Source: Actinophytocola sp.
GTDB taxonomy: Bacteria > Actinomycetota > Actinomycetes > Mycobacteriales > Pseudonocardiaceae
Direction of reading: 5' to 3'
Length of the DNA: 64,000 bases
Assembly: GCF_009379765.1 (NCBI RefSeq)
Contig: NZ_WHTD01000021.1
Span: 1 to 64,000 of the forward strand
Below, piece after piece: positions 52,165 through 61,021 of the stretch (positions within the stretch are counted from its first letter, which is position 1; every line of letters begins with the position of its first letter). The notes under the pieces were generated by a model. The model saw nothing but the letters and a program-made list of their open reading frames with translations. It was not told the DNA's origin and ran no database searches. The position numbers were made by a program, and so were the translations under genes.

Positions 52165-53652
52165 CTAGGCGGGCGGGACGACCCGGTAGACGGTGAGGGC
52201 GCCGGGGCGGGAGCGGAAGGTGAACCGGCGGCCGGGTGGGCCGACCTCGCCGTCGGTGGCGATGCGACGTCGGCCGTCCAGGACCCGGATCTCGGTCTCG
52301 GTGGCGTCGAAGTGCTTGTAGACGTGGCTGGTCCGCAGGGTGCCGGTGAGTGCGGCGAGGACGAAGCGGGCGCGGGAGTAGGGGATGTCGGCCCGCAGGT
52401 AGCGGACGTCGAGGCGGCCGGAGGCCATCGTGGGGCGGCGGGCGGCGCCGAAGCCCTTCGGCTCGTAGGAGCCGTTGCCGACGAACAGCATCCACACGAG
52501 CCGGTGGGAACCGTCGAGCAGGATCGGGACCGGTTGGGCCCGGCCGAGGACGCGGGTCGTCGCGAGCGCGGCAGCGAGCCACTTCGGGCGGTTGGCCTCG
52601 AGCTTCTCCCGTAACCGCACCATTTCCGGGTAGCCGCCGAGGCTCGCGGTGTTGATGAACCGGACCCGCTCGGACTCGCCGTCCTGGTCCTCGACGACCA
52701 CCTCCGCGACGTCGACCTCGACGGCCGAGCCGACCTGGGTGGCGTCCGCGGTGTCCTGGAGGCCCTCGACACCGAGGTCGCGGGCGAAGTGGTCGAGCGT
52801 TCCGGCCGGGACGACGACGAGCGGCAGCCCGTGCCTGACGGCGACGTCCGCGACGCAGGTGACGGTGCCGTCGCCACCGGCCGCGCCGACCGCGCGGATG
52901 TCGCCGATCCGCTCCTCGAGAGCGGCGACCGGGTCGGTGCCCGGCTCGATGCGGATGAGCTCCGCCTTGGGCCACATGGCCAGGATCTGGTCGGAGGGGT
53001 CGACGTCGTCGGTGCCGGAGCTCGGGTTGAGCACGACCGTGAGACCGTCGCCGTCGCCGAGCTCCTCGGCGTCGACGGCCGGCTCGCGCTGCTCGGGCAG
53101 GCCGGCGCCGTGCGGCCACCAGTGCCGGGTGGCGTAGGCGGCGCCGACCCCGATGGCGGCGCCCGCGGCGACGTCGCTGGGCCAGTGGACGCCGACGTGC
53201 ACGCGGGAGTACCCGACGAGCACGGCCACCGGGAGGATGACGGCGCCGGCCTTGCGGTGCTCCATGGTGACCGCGGAGGCGAACGCGAACGCCGACGCCG
53301 CGTGGCCCGACGGGAACGACGAGGAGCGCGGCCGTCTCGTCAGCCGGCGCGGCGCCGGGAGCAGTTCGGCGGCCGGCCGGCGGCGGGGGAAGAGCCGCTT
53401 GCCGACGAGGCTCGCGGACATGCTGGCCCCGGCGATGGCCGCGACGCCGCGGAACCCCGCGCGCCGGGTGGCGCCCTTCCTCGCGGCCAGCACGGCGGCG
53501 ATGACGAACCAGAGCTTGCTGTGGTCGGCGGCCCGGCCGATGTGGCGGCACACGCGGTCGAAGGCACTGGGCGGCATCGTGCCGCTGCGCCGGACGAGCT
53601 CGGCATCGATGCGGCTGACCCGGTGGTAGGACCGGCGAATGCGGCTGATCAC
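52165..53652 (-). CDS. PAP2 phosphatase-diacylglycerol kinase fusion protein
   Basis: A 495-residue fusion. Residues ~50-195 are a membrane PAP2 domain with KRLFPRRRP, SSFPSGHAASAFAFA and SRVHVGVHWPSDVAAG, covering the three phosphatase motifs. Residues ~205-495 are a lipid-kinase catalytic domain with LTVVLNPSSGTDDVD, the glycine loop GAAGGDGTVTCVADVA and FINTASLGGYPEM. It could interconvert diacylglycerol, phosphatidate or polyprenyl lipids at the membrane; the direction and substrate are not evident. It is convergent with the FhuF-like gene, 7 bp apart. A MITE-like element lies just upstream. Confidence 0.88.
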   Translation of the reverse strand: MISRIRRSYHRVSRIDAELVRRSGTMPPSAFDRVCRHIGRAADHSKLWFVIAAVLAARKGATRRAGFRGVAAIAGASMSASLVGKRLFPRRRPAAELLPAPRRLTRRPRSSSFPSGHAASAFAFASAVTMEHRKAGAVILPVAVLVGYSRVHVGVHWPSDVAAGAAIGVGAAYATRHWWPHGAGLPEQREPAVDAEELGDGDGLTVVLNPSSGTDDVDPSDQILAMWPKAELIRIEPGTDPVAALEERIGDIRAVGAAGGDGTVTCVADVAVRHGLPLVVVPAGTLDHFARDLGVEGLQDTADATQVGSAVEVDVAEVVVEDQDGESERVRFINTASLGGYPEMVRLREKLEANRPKWLAAALATTRVLGRAQPVPILLDGSHRLVWMLFVGNGSYEPKGFGAARRPTMASGRLDVRYLRADIPYSRARFVLAALTGTLRTSHVYKHFDATETEIRVLDGRRRIATDGEVGPPGRRFTFRSRPGALTVYRVVPPA

Positions 53653-53662
53653 ACGGCAACGC

Positions 53663-53778
53663 TAGCGATCCGCGCTGGAAGTCTGTTGCTTATATCGCCG
53701 GATCCAGGTTTCTGCTGGCCTTGCCAGCCACCACGCGGATCACCGGATCTGGCGCCGAACTTCCGACTCAGGACACTA
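53663..53778. repeat. MITE-like palindromic element, copy B
   Basis: This 116-bp element is related to copy A at 41995-42160. Its left part (GGAAGTCTGTTGC, then TCGCCG, then TCCAGGTTTCTGCTGG) matches 42009-42050 closely. Its right end reads TAGTGTCC and GGAAGTTC on the minus strand, with TA at both borders. The centre is a hairpin, GCTGGC-CTT-GCCAGC. It fills the gap between the lipid-kinase start and the end of the allantoicase gene. Confidence 0.65.
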
Positions 53779-53802
53779 GTTCAGCCGGGCCCATCCCACC
53801 GA

Positions 53803-54906
53803 TCAGCTACCGCGCAGGCCCGCCGGCACGGAGTCGAGCGGGCGGTCGCGCACGGTCGCCTCGATGTCCACTTCGGACACTCCGGCGGCCTGGAGTACGG
53901 CTCGGGCCTGGCTCGCGGGGAGCAGGTTGAGCCAGCGGAGCGTGAGCGCGTCGCGACCCGCCGCGGTCAGCGCGCCGTGCACGCGCAGCCGTGCCATGCC
54001 GCCGTCCGGGAACACGTCCATCCGCACCTCACGCACCTCGGGCGCGGCCGGCAGCACGAGGCGGTGCCGGGTGTCGGGTTGCAGGCGGGTCCGCCCCAGC
54101 AGCGGCACCCACGCGCCGTCGGCCGACACGCCGGTCAGCGACGCCCAGCCGGGGGCGTTTCCCTTGAAGTGGCTCGTGTCCAGCTCCACCAGGCGCGGCA
54201 CGCCGGGCGCCGCCAGGCGGACCGACACCCAGTCGTTCCCGCCGTCGCGGCGGCGCGCGGTCTCCCAGCCCTCCCCCATCACCGCGGCGAAGCCCGGGGA
54301 GATCAGGTTCGCCGGGGACGAGTAGAACATGTTGCTGCAGCCCGAGATCGACGCGCCGTTCTCCAGTGCCGCGAGGTCCATGGCCGACAGGTCCAGGAAC
54401 CTGGGGTCGGCCACCGGCTCGCCGTGGACGCGCAGCCGGGCCACGCCGCCGTCCGGGTCGATGGTGAGGCGGACGTGGGTGTATCGGCACGGATCCGTTA
54501 CCACGAAAGGGTTCTTGGTGTCGCCGGCCAGCGGGGACCGGGCGACGAGCGGCGTCCAGTCCTGGGCGGCGAGCTCGGCCGGGGACGGGTAGCCCTCGAC
54601 CGCGCAGGCCTCCACCGAGCAGAACGGCGGGTAGTTGCCGGTGAAGAACGCCGTGTCCACCACCACGCCGCGGACCACGCCGGGCAGGCCCAGGCGCACC
54701 ACGGCCCGGTCGACCCCGGGCTCGCGCCGCCGGCGGGTCTCCCACCCGTCATAGGCCTGGCCCTTGTGGCCGAACGTGGCGGGCTGGAACACCGGCTCCG
54801 CCGGGCGGATCAGGTTCTCCCGCTCGGCGAACAGCTCGTCGGTGGCCCACAGGACGCCGCCGCCCAGCCGCCGCGACGCCAGGTCCGGCAACGTATCCCA
54901 GGTCAT
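53803..54906 (-). CDS. alc: Allantoicase
   Basis: A 367-residue enzyme hydrolysing allantoate to ureidoglycolate and urea. It has the duplicated jelly-roll halves of the family: FGHKGQAYDGWETRRRREPG and GVVVDTAFFTGNYPPFCSVE in the first, VMGEGWETARRRDGGNDWVS and VELDTSHFKGNAPGWASLTG in the second. A C-terminal helical extension of ~45 residues (LRWLNLLPASQARAVLQAAG) goes beyond the usual end. ATG 54906 is 41 bp after the allantoinase stop. It is last in the aceB-DUF6986-allB-alc operon. Confidence 0.95.
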   Translation of the reverse strand: MTWDTLPDLASRRLGGGVLWATDELFAERENLIRPAEPVFQPATFGHKGQAYDGWETRRRREPGVDRAVVRLGLPGVVRGVVVDTAFFTGNYPPFCSVEACAVEGYPSPAELAAQDWTPLVARSPLAGDTKNPFVVTDPCRYTHVRLTIDPDGGVARLRVHGEPVADPRFLDLSAMDLAALENGASISGCSNMFYSSPANLISPGFAAVMGEGWETARRRDGGNDWVSVRLAAPGVPRLVELDTSHFKGNAPGWASLTGVSADGAWVPLLGRTRLQPDTRHRLVLPAAPEVREVRMDVFPDGGMARLRVHGALTAAGRDALTLRWLNLLPASQARAVLQAAGVSEVDIEATVRDRPLDSVPAGLRGS

Positions 54907-54947
54907 GGCGCCCCCTGAATGTCGATGATTCGCTCCGCAAGCTCCGC

Positions 54948-56273
54948 TCATGCCAACCCCCTTACCAGAAGGCGGCCGCGTGGCTCGCCGGTGATCTCGT
55001 GGCCGCGCAACCATGTCGAGTGGACCACGCCGGTGAGCGACCGGCCGTCGTAGGCCGAGACCGGGTTGCGGTGGTGCAGCTCGGCGGCACGCACGGTGAA
55101 AGTGTCCTCGGGCGCGAACACGCACAGGTCCGCGTCGTTGCCGACCTGGATGCGGCCCTTGCGGCGCAGGCCGACAAGGTCCGCGGGGGCCGAGGACATC
55201 CAGCGCACGACCGATGTCAACGGCACGCCACGGGACGCGGCCTCGGTCCACACGGCGGGCAGACCCAGCTGCAGGCCGGCGATCCCGCCCCACGCCTCGC
55301 CGAAGTCGCCCGTGTCCAGCCGTTTCAGTGCCGGCGTGGCGGGCGAGTGGTCGCTGACGACGCAGTCGATCGTGCCGTCGGACACGGCCTGCCACAGCAG
55401 GTCCTGGTTCGCCGACTCGCGGATGGGCGGGCAGCACTTGAACTGCGTCGCGCCGTCGGGGATGTCCTCGGCTCGCAGCGTCAGGTAGTGCGGGCACGTC
55501 TCGGCGCTGATCCGGACCCCGGACCGGCGCGCGGCGGCGACCGCGGGCACGGCGTCCGAAGAGGACAGATGCAGGACGTGCACCCGGGCGTCGGCGCGGC
55601 GGGCCAGGTCGATCACCGTCTCGACGGCCGTGTTCTCCGCGGCGCGCGGGCGGGACGCGAGGAAGTCCGCATACCGGCGGCCGGCCGCCGGTGGCGCGCC
55701 GGAGATGACGGCCGGGTCCTCGGCGTGCACGATCATCAGCGCGCCGATCCCGTGCAGCAGCCGCAACGCGTCGGCCAGCTCCGCCGGGCTCAGGTGGCCG
55801 AACTCGTCGACGCCGGAGGGCGGCAGGAAGCACTTGAAGCCGAACACGCCGGCCTCGTGCAGTGCCACCAGGTCGCCGAGGTTTCCCGGCACCGCGCCAC
55901 CCCAGAAGCCGACGTCGACGTGGATCCGGTCGCGCGCGGTGGCTCGTTTCAGTGCCAGCGCCGCCAGGTCGGTGGTCGGCGGGACGCTGTTCAGCGGCAT
56001 GTCGACCACCGTCGTCACGCCGCCCGCGGCGGCCGCGCGGGTGGCGGTCGCGAAGCCCTCCCACTCGGTGCGGCCGGGTTCGTTGACGTGCACGTGCGTG
56101 TCGACGAGGCCCGGCAGCAGGACCTCGTCGCCGGCCAGCTCGACGACCCGCGGCGCCTCCAGCGGCGCCGGCGAGACCTCGGCGATCACCCCGTCCCGGA
56201 CGCCCACGTACCCGGACGTCTCGCCGTCGGGCAGCACGAGTCGAGGAGCGTGGAACACCAGATCGAGGGTCAT
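54948..56273 (-). CDS. allB: Allantoinase
   Basis: A 441-residue cyclic amidohydrolase opening allantoin to allantoate. Binuclear metal-site residues are present: HxH in [16 protein letters not shown], the carbamylated Lys in [15 protein letters not shown], His in [11 protein letters not shown], His in [14 protein letters not shown] and Asp in [14 protein letters not shown]. Its ATG overlaps the preceding gene's stop (ATGA, 56270-56273), showing translational coupling. With alc it releases urea and ureidoglycolate from purine breakdown. Confidence 0.96.
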   Translation of the reverse strand: MTLDLVFHAPRLVLPDGETSGYVGVRDGVIAEVSPAPLEAPRVVELAGDEVLLPGLVDTHVHVNEPGRTEWEGFATATRAAAAGGVTTVVDMPLNSVPPTTDLAALALKRATARDRIHVDVGFWGGAVPGNLGDLVALHEAGVFGFKCFLPPSGVDEFGHLSPAELADALRLLHGIGALMIVHAEDPAVISGAPPAAGRRYADFLASRPRAAENTAVETVIDLARRADARVHVLHLSSSDAVPAVAAARRSGVRISAETCPHYLTLRAEDIPDGATQFKCCPPIRESANQDLLWQAVSDGTIDCVVSDHSPATPALKRLDTGDFGEAWGGIAGLQLGLPAVWTEAASRGVPLTSVVRWMSSAPADLVGLRRKGRIQVGNDADLCVFAPEDTFTVRAAELHHRNPVSAYDGRSLTGVVHSTWLRGHEITGEPRGRLLVRGLA

Positions 56274-57499
56274 GGTGACGCCCGCCGTGCCAGGGCCGCC
56301 AGCTCCACTTCGGACAGGCCGCACAGCCGGGACACATCGGCGGCGTCCAGCGCGCCGCAGTCCACCGCCCTGCGCATCGACATCGCCAGCGCCTGCGCGG
56401 TCGCCGGCTCGTCCAGCACCCCCGAGCTCGCCTTGTCCACGTACGCCCGCAGCCGCCGCGCGTCGGCCTCGGCGTTGCGCCGGTAGTACCCGAAGTTGGC
56501 CGCGTACCGGGTCACCAGCTGGGCCGGGTGCAGGTCCCAGCCCTGGTAGAAGCCGTGCGCGAGCGAGCGCAGCGCCAGGCCGAAGTGCGTTCGCCACGCC
56601 TCGTGGACGGCGTCGCCGACCGGCAGGACGTTGGTCGAGCCGTCGGACAGCCGCACCCCGGTGCCCGCCGCGCTCACCTGCATCACGTGCCGGGCGAAGT
56701 CGCACGCCGCGTGCGCCAGGTGCTGCTCGGCCGCGGCCAGCCCGCACGCCGCGGTGTAGTCGTAGGTGCCGAAGTGCAGCCCGCTCACCCGGCCCCGCCC
56801 GGCCGCGACGAACCGCGGGATCGCGAGCCGCCCCTCTCCGTCCACGATGGACTGGGTGGTCTCGATCTGGATCTCGAACCGCAGCGCACCGGTGGCCAGC
56901 TCGAGTCGCTCCTCCAGCAGTTCCAGCAACTCGACCAGCGCGCTCACCTGCGCCACGTCGGTGACCTTGGGGAGGGTCAGCACCGGAGCCGAACCGAGCG
57001 CGGTGACGAACAGGTCCAGCGTCCGCACCCCACGCATGAACAGTGCGGACGTGTCGAACGACTTGAACCGCAGGCCCACCCACGGTGGCGGGCTGGTCCA
57101 CCCGGCGACCAGCTCCGCGCACCGGACGGCGTCGGCGTCCTCGTCGGCGTCGGGTCGCGAGCCATAGCCGTCCTCGAAGTCGATCCGCAGGTCCTCCACC
57201 GGCTCGCGGCGCAGCTTCGCGACCACCTTGTCGTACACGACCTCGGCGAGCTCGGCGGGCAGACCGAACAGCTCGGTGAACACCGTGGGCCGCGGCGCGT
57301 GCTCCGCCAGCGCGGCGAGCGCCGCCGCGCCCCACTCCCCCGCCACGTCGCCGGTGACCTGGTCGGCCGGCACGTAACAGGTGTGCACCGGCTGCCGGCC
57401 ACCCGCGTCGCCCGGGTACCGCGCCGCCCGACCTCTGTCTACTTCGGACAGCCGCCGGGCCAGCCCGGCGACCATCGAGCCGTCCAGCGAGGTGCGCAC
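56270..57499 (-). CDS. DUF6986 family protein, HpcH/HpaI-CitE-like lyase
   Basis: A 409-residue protein of the citrate-lyase-beta/HpcH aldolase superfamily. Family-type residues are [20 protein letters not shown] (metal-binding Asp/Glu), [17 protein letters not shown] and [17 protein letters not shown]. Relatives cleave or form C-C bonds in malyl-CoA- or citramalyl-CoA-like substrates. It stands between malate synthase and allantoinase and is coupled to both, with a gap of 1 bp upstream and an ATGA overlap downstream. So it very likely acts on glyoxylate or a glyoxylate-derived product of allantoin breakdown. GTG 57499 is used; ATG 57475 is an alternative. The reaction is not established. Confidence 0.85.
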   Translation of the reverse strand: MRTSLDGSMVAGLARRLSEVDRGRAARYPGDAGGRQPVHTCYVPADQVTGDVAGEWGAAALAALAEHAPRPTVFTELFGLPAELAEVVYDKVVAKLRREPVEDLRIDFEDGYGSRPDADEDADAVRCAELVAGWTSPPPWVGLRFKSFDTSALFMRGVRTLDLFVTALGSAPVLTLPKVTDVAQVSALVELLELLEERLELATGALRFEIQIETTQSIVDGEGRLAIPRFVAAGRGRVSGLHFGTYDYTAACGLAAAEQHLAHAACDFARHVMQVSAAGTGVRLSDGSTNVLPVGDAVHEAWRTHFGLALRSLAHGFYQGWDLHPAQLVTRYAANFGYYRRNAEADARRLRAYVDKASSGVLDEPATAQALAMSMRRAVDCGALDAADVSRLCGLSEVELAALARRASP

Positions 57500-57500
57500 C

Positions 57501-59078
57501 TCAGATCCGTTCGTACGCGGGCAAGGTGAGGAAGTCGGGGAACTCGTCGGCCAGCGCGACCTGCTCGAACAGCTCGACGGCCGGCGCCAGGAACTCGGCC
57601 GGCACCGCCTCCGCCAGCGCCGCGCGGGTCGCGGCCAGCACGTCCCGCACGAGCGACGTGGTGACCTTGACGCCGGTGTCCAGCACGACCGCGTTGCGCA
57701 CCCACTGCCACACCTGGGACCGGGAGATCTCCGCGGTCGCCGCGTCCTCCATCAGGTTGTGGATCGCCGCGGCACCGTTGCCGGACAGCCACGACGCCAG
57801 GTACCGCACGCCGACGTCGACGGCCGCGCGCAGGCCCGCCTCGGTGGCCGCGCCCGGCGTCGCCTTCACGTCGAGCAGCTGCGCGGCGGTGACCGACACG
57901 TCCTCGCGGAGCCGGCCGAGCTGGTTGGGCCGCTCGCCGAGCACCGCGTCGAACTCCTCGGCGCAGATCGGCACGAGGTCCGGGTGCGCGACCCACGAGC
58001 CGTCGAACCCGTCGCCGGCCTCGCGGCGCTTGTCCTCGTGCACCTTGCCGAGCGCCTTCTCGGTGACCTCCGGGTCGCGCCGGTTCGGGATGAACGCGGC
58101 CATCCCGCCCATCGCGAACGCGCCCCGTTTGTGGCAGGTGCGCACGAGCAGCTCGGTGTAGGCACGCATGAACGGCGCGGTCATCGTGACGTCGCCCCGG
58201 TCCGGCAGCACGAAGTCCGGCCCGGCGTCGCGGAAGTACTTGATGATGCTGAACAGGTAGTCCCAGCGGCCCGCGTTGAGCCCGGACGCGTGGTCGCGCA
58301 GCTCGTAGAGGATCTCCTCCATCTCGAACGCCGCCGGGATCGTCTCGATCAGCACGGTGGCCCGGACGGTGCCGTACGGCACGCCGAGCGCATCCTGCGC
58401 GCGGACGAACACGTCGTTCCACAGCCGCGCCTCGAGGTGACTCTCCATCTTCGGCAGGTAGAAGTACGGGCCGCTGGCACGCTCCAGCAAGGCCTTGGCG
58501 TTGTGGAAGAAGTACAGCCCGAAGTCCACGAGCGCGCCGACCGCGCGGCGGCCGTCGAAGGTCAGGTGGCGCTCGTCGAGGTGCCAGCCGCGGGGGCGCA
58601 TCACGATCACCGCGGGCGTCCCGTCGGGCTCGAGCGCGTAGCTCTTGCCCTCCGGCGAGGTGAACGCGATCGTGCCGCGGACCGCGTCGAACAGGTTGAC
58701 CTGGCCGGACACCACGTTGGTCCAGTGTGGAGTGTTGGCGTCCTCCAGGTCGGCGAGCCACACCTTCGCGCCCGAGTTGAGCGCGTTGATCGCCATCTTG
58801 CGCTCGGTCGGGCCGGTGATCTCCACCCGCCGGTCCTCGAGGTCGGCCGGCGCGGTGGCCACCCGCCAGTCCGACTCGCGCACCTCGCGGGTCTCGGCGA
58901 GGAAGTCCAGCTTTCCTGTCCGGGACGCCTCCTCGCGCCGGCCCGCGCGGGCGGCGAGCAGCTCGTCGCGCCGGTCGGCGAACCTCGCGTGCAGGTCGGC
59001 GACGAACGCCAGCGCCGCCGGGGTGAGAATCTCGTCGCTTCGCTCGACGGCACCGCCGAGAACCTGGATGTCGGACAT
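57501..59078 (-). CDS. aceB: Malate synthase A
   Basis: A 525-residue enzyme condensing glyoxylate with acetyl-CoA to malate. Marks of the A isoform are VIVMRPRGWHLDERHLTFDG, GPYFYLPKMESHLEARLWND, VLIETIPAAFEMEEILYEL and GLNAGRWDYLFSIIKYF. The catalytic Asp region is DGSWVAHPDLVPIC. As first gene of the allantoin operon its task is probably to use glyoxylate from ureidoglycolate rather than to run the acetate glyoxylate shunt. A TAGGGT element with 7 nt to the ATG suggests a leaderless transcript. Confidence 0.96.
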   Translation of the reverse strand: MSDIQVLGGAVERSDEILTPAALAFVADLHARFADRRDELLAARAGRREEASRTGKLDFLAETREVRESDWRVATAPADLEDRRVEITGPTERKMAINALNSGAKVWLADLEDANTPHWTNVVSGQVNLFDAVRGTIAFTSPEGKSYALEPDGTPAVIVMRPRGWHLDERHLTFDGRRAVGALVDFGLYFFHNAKALLERASGPYFYLPKMESHLEARLWNDVFVRAQDALGVPYGTVRATVLIETIPAAFEMEEILYELRDHASGLNAGRWDYLFSIIKYFRDAGPDFVLPDRGDVTMTAPFMRAYTELLVRTCHKRGAFAMGGMAAFIPNRRDPEVTEKALGKVHEDKRREAGDGFDGSWVAHPDLVPICAEEFDAVLGERPNQLGRLREDVSVTAAQLLDVKATPGAATEAGLRAAVDVGVRYLASWLSGNGAAAIHNLMEDAATAEISRSQVWQWVRNAVVLDTGVKVTTSLVRDVLAATRAALAEAVPAEFLAPAVELFEQVALADEFPDFLTLPAYERI

Positions 59079-59085
59079 GGCCTAC

Positions 59086-59091
59086 ACCCTA
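59086..59091 (-). promoter_or_regulatory. Candidate leaderless promoter (-10) of aceB
   Basis: On the minus strand TAGGGT is followed by exactly 7 nt and then the ATG of aceB at 59078. Only 49 bp separate aceB from the nitroreductase stop. There is no Shine-Dalgarno sequence and no clear -35 box. Confidence 0.4.
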
Positions 59092-59127
59092 TGACCGTTC
59101 ACCCCCCGGCGCGGGACGCGACGTTCG

Positions 59128-59703
59128 TCACCACCGGCCGCGGTGCACGACGTCGTCAGACGAACGCCGGGATCGGGTTCGGGGCGAACCGGACTGCTCC
59201 GGCTCGTCGGCGTAGCCGATCGCCACCGCGCCGATCGGCTCGTGGTCGTCGGGCACGCCGTACAGCTCACGGAACGGTGCGACGTCCTCGGGCATGATCC
59301 CGAAGTACAGCGCGCCGAGGCCGGCGTCGACGGCGGACTGCAGGATCAGCAGCGTGGCCATCCCGGTGTCGATGTGCCAGAACGGGACCGGCCAGCGGGC
59401 CTCGTCGCGGTCGGTCCAGCCCTTGTCCGGCTGGGCGTAGCGGTCGAGGTACACCCGCTTGCAGGACAGCGGCACGATCAGCAGCGGCGCGGTGCGCACG
59501 CCGTTGCCCTTGGGCCGCATCGCCCAGAACCTGGCCAGGTCCTCGCCCTCCAGCACCAGGAACGCCTGGCCCTGGGAGAACCCGGCGGACGGGCCGCGGG
59601 TGGCGTTGTGCAGAATCCGGTCGAGGATCTCCGGCGGGACCGGCCGGTCGGCGAGGAACCTGCGGACCATGCGGCGGCGGCGCACCACGTCCTGGAACTC
59701 CAC
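59128..59703 (-). CDS. Nitroreductase family protein
   Basis: A 191-residue FMN-dependent oxidoreductase. GTG 59703 starts one base after the ftsY stop. Family features are EFQDVVRRRRMVRRFLADRP (FMN phosphate-binding arginines), NATRGPSAGFSQGQAFLVLE, TGMATLLILQSAVDAGLGA and IGAVAIGYADEP. The natural substrate is unknown; relatives reduce nitroaromatics, quinones or flavins. It is co-transcribed downstream of ftsY. Confidence 0.88.
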   Translation of the reverse strand: MEFQDVVRRRRMVRRFLADRPVPPEILDRILHNATRGPSAGFSQGQAFLVLEGEDLARFWAMRPKGNGVRTAPLLIVPLSCKRVYLDRYAQPDKGWTDRDEARWPVPFWHIDTGMATLLILQSAVDAGLGALYFGIMPEDVAPFRELYGVPDDHEPIGAVAIGYADEPEQSGSPRTRSRRSSDDVVHRGRW

Positions 59704-59704
59704 C

Positions 59705-61000
59705 TCACACCCCCAGCAACGCGTCGACGAACGCGCCCGGCTCGAACGGCGCCAGGTCGTCGGCGCCCTCGCCGAGGCCGACGAGCTTGACCGGCACCCC
59801 GAGCTCGCGCTGCACCTGGAAGACGATGCCGCCCTTCGCGGTGCCGTCGAGCTTGGTGAGGACGATCCCCGTGACGTCCACGACCTCGGCGAACACGCGG
59901 GCCTGGGTGAGCCCGTTCTGGCCGGTGGTGGCGTCGAGCACGAGCAGCACCTCGTCGACCTTGGTCTGCTTCTCCACCACCCGCTTGACCTTGCCGAGCT
60001 CGTCCATGAGGCCGGTCTTGGTGTGCAGCCGGCCCGCGGTGTCGACGAGCACGGCGTCCACCCCGGCCTCAATGCCGCGCTTGACCGAGTCGAACGCGAC
60101 CGCGGCCGGGTCGGCGCCCTCCTTGCCGCGCACGACCTCGGCGCCGACCCGCTCGGCCCAGGTGGCGAGCTGCTCGGTGGCGGCGGCGCGGAAGGTGTCC
60201 GCGGCGCCGAGCACGACCGTGCGCCCCTCGGCGACGAGTACCCGGGCGAGCTTGCCGGTGGTGGTGGTCTTGCCGGTGCCGTTGACGCCGGCGACCAGGA
60301 CGACCGCGGGCAGCTTCGTGCCGTCGCTGTGGTGCGGCAACGCGCGGACGGCGCGGTCCATGTCCGGGTGCAGCGCGTCGACGAGCACGTCGCGGAGCAG
60401 CGCCCTGACCTGCTCGGCGTTGCGCACGCCGCGAGAGACGAGCTCGGCCCGCAGCCGGTCGACGACCTCCTGGGTGGTGCCGACGCCCAGGTCGGCGAGC
60501 AGGAGGCTGTCCTCGACCTCGGTCCAGGAGTCCTCGTCGAGGTCACCGGCGCCGAGCAGGCCGAGCAGGCCCTGGCCGAAGGTGGAACGGGAGCGCGACA
60601 GCCGGCCACGCAGCCGCTCCAGGCGGCCCGAGGTCGGCTCGATCTCCTCGACCGGCCCGGCCGGCGCTTCGGCGACCGGCGCGGGCGCGGGCGCCTCGAC
60701 GACCGGGGTTTCCATGGCCGGAGCCTCGGACTGGGTCGGGACCTCCGGTGCCGGCGCTTCGGCCTCCTCAGCCGGCTCGGCCTCGACCTGCCGCTCGGCC
60801 TGTTTCTGGCCGCCCGGCGCGAGGCTGATGCCGCCGCCGGCCAGGTAGCCACCCTTGGCCTTCGGCTCGTCGACGGCCTTCCGCTCGGTCAGGCTGATCC
60901 GCCGCCTGCGGCGCAGCGTCACGCCCACGACCAGCGCGAGCGCGAGCAGAACCACGACGACGACGATGATCACGATCACGGTGCTCGACACGACCGCCAT
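59705..61000 (-). CDS. ftsY: Signal recognition particle receptor FtsY
   Basis: A 431-residue SRP receptor. An N-terminal membrane helix (TVIVIIVVVVVLLALALVVG) is typical of actinobacterial FtsY. An acidic Ala/Glu/Pro-rich A domain (~45-125) follows. The NG domain has LLADLGVGTTQEVVDRLRAE, VLVAGVNGTGKTTTTGKLAR, LGAADTFRAAATEQL, VDTAGRLHTKTGLMDEL and VLTKLDGTAKGG, and ends GVGEGADDLAPF-like (LGEGADDLAPFEPGAFVDAL). It partners with Ffh at 45548. The following nitroreductase starts one base after its stop. Confidence 0.97.
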   Translation of the reverse strand: MAVVSSTVIVIIVVVVVLLALALVVGVTLRRRRRISLTERKAVDEPKAKGGYLAGGGISLAPGGQKQAERQVEAEPAEEAEAPAPEVPTQSEAPAMETPVVEAPAPAPVAEAPAGPVEEIEPTSGRLERLRGRLSRSRSTFGQGLLGLLGAGDLDEDSWTEVEDSLLLADLGVGTTQEVVDRLRAELVSRGVRNAEQVRALLRDVLVDALHPDMDRAVRALPHHSDGTKLPAVVLVAGVNGTGKTTTTGKLARVLVAEGRTVVLGAADTFRAAATEQLATWAERVGAEVVRGKEGADPAAVAFDSVKRGIEAGVDAVLVDTAGRLHTKTGLMDELGKVKRVVEKQTKVDEVLLVLDATTGQNGLTQARVFAEVVDVTGIVLTKLDGTAKGGIVFQVQRELGVPVKLVGLGEGADDLAPFEPGAFVDALLGV

Positions 61001-61021
61001 CCTCGCATCAAGCCCCGTCGG

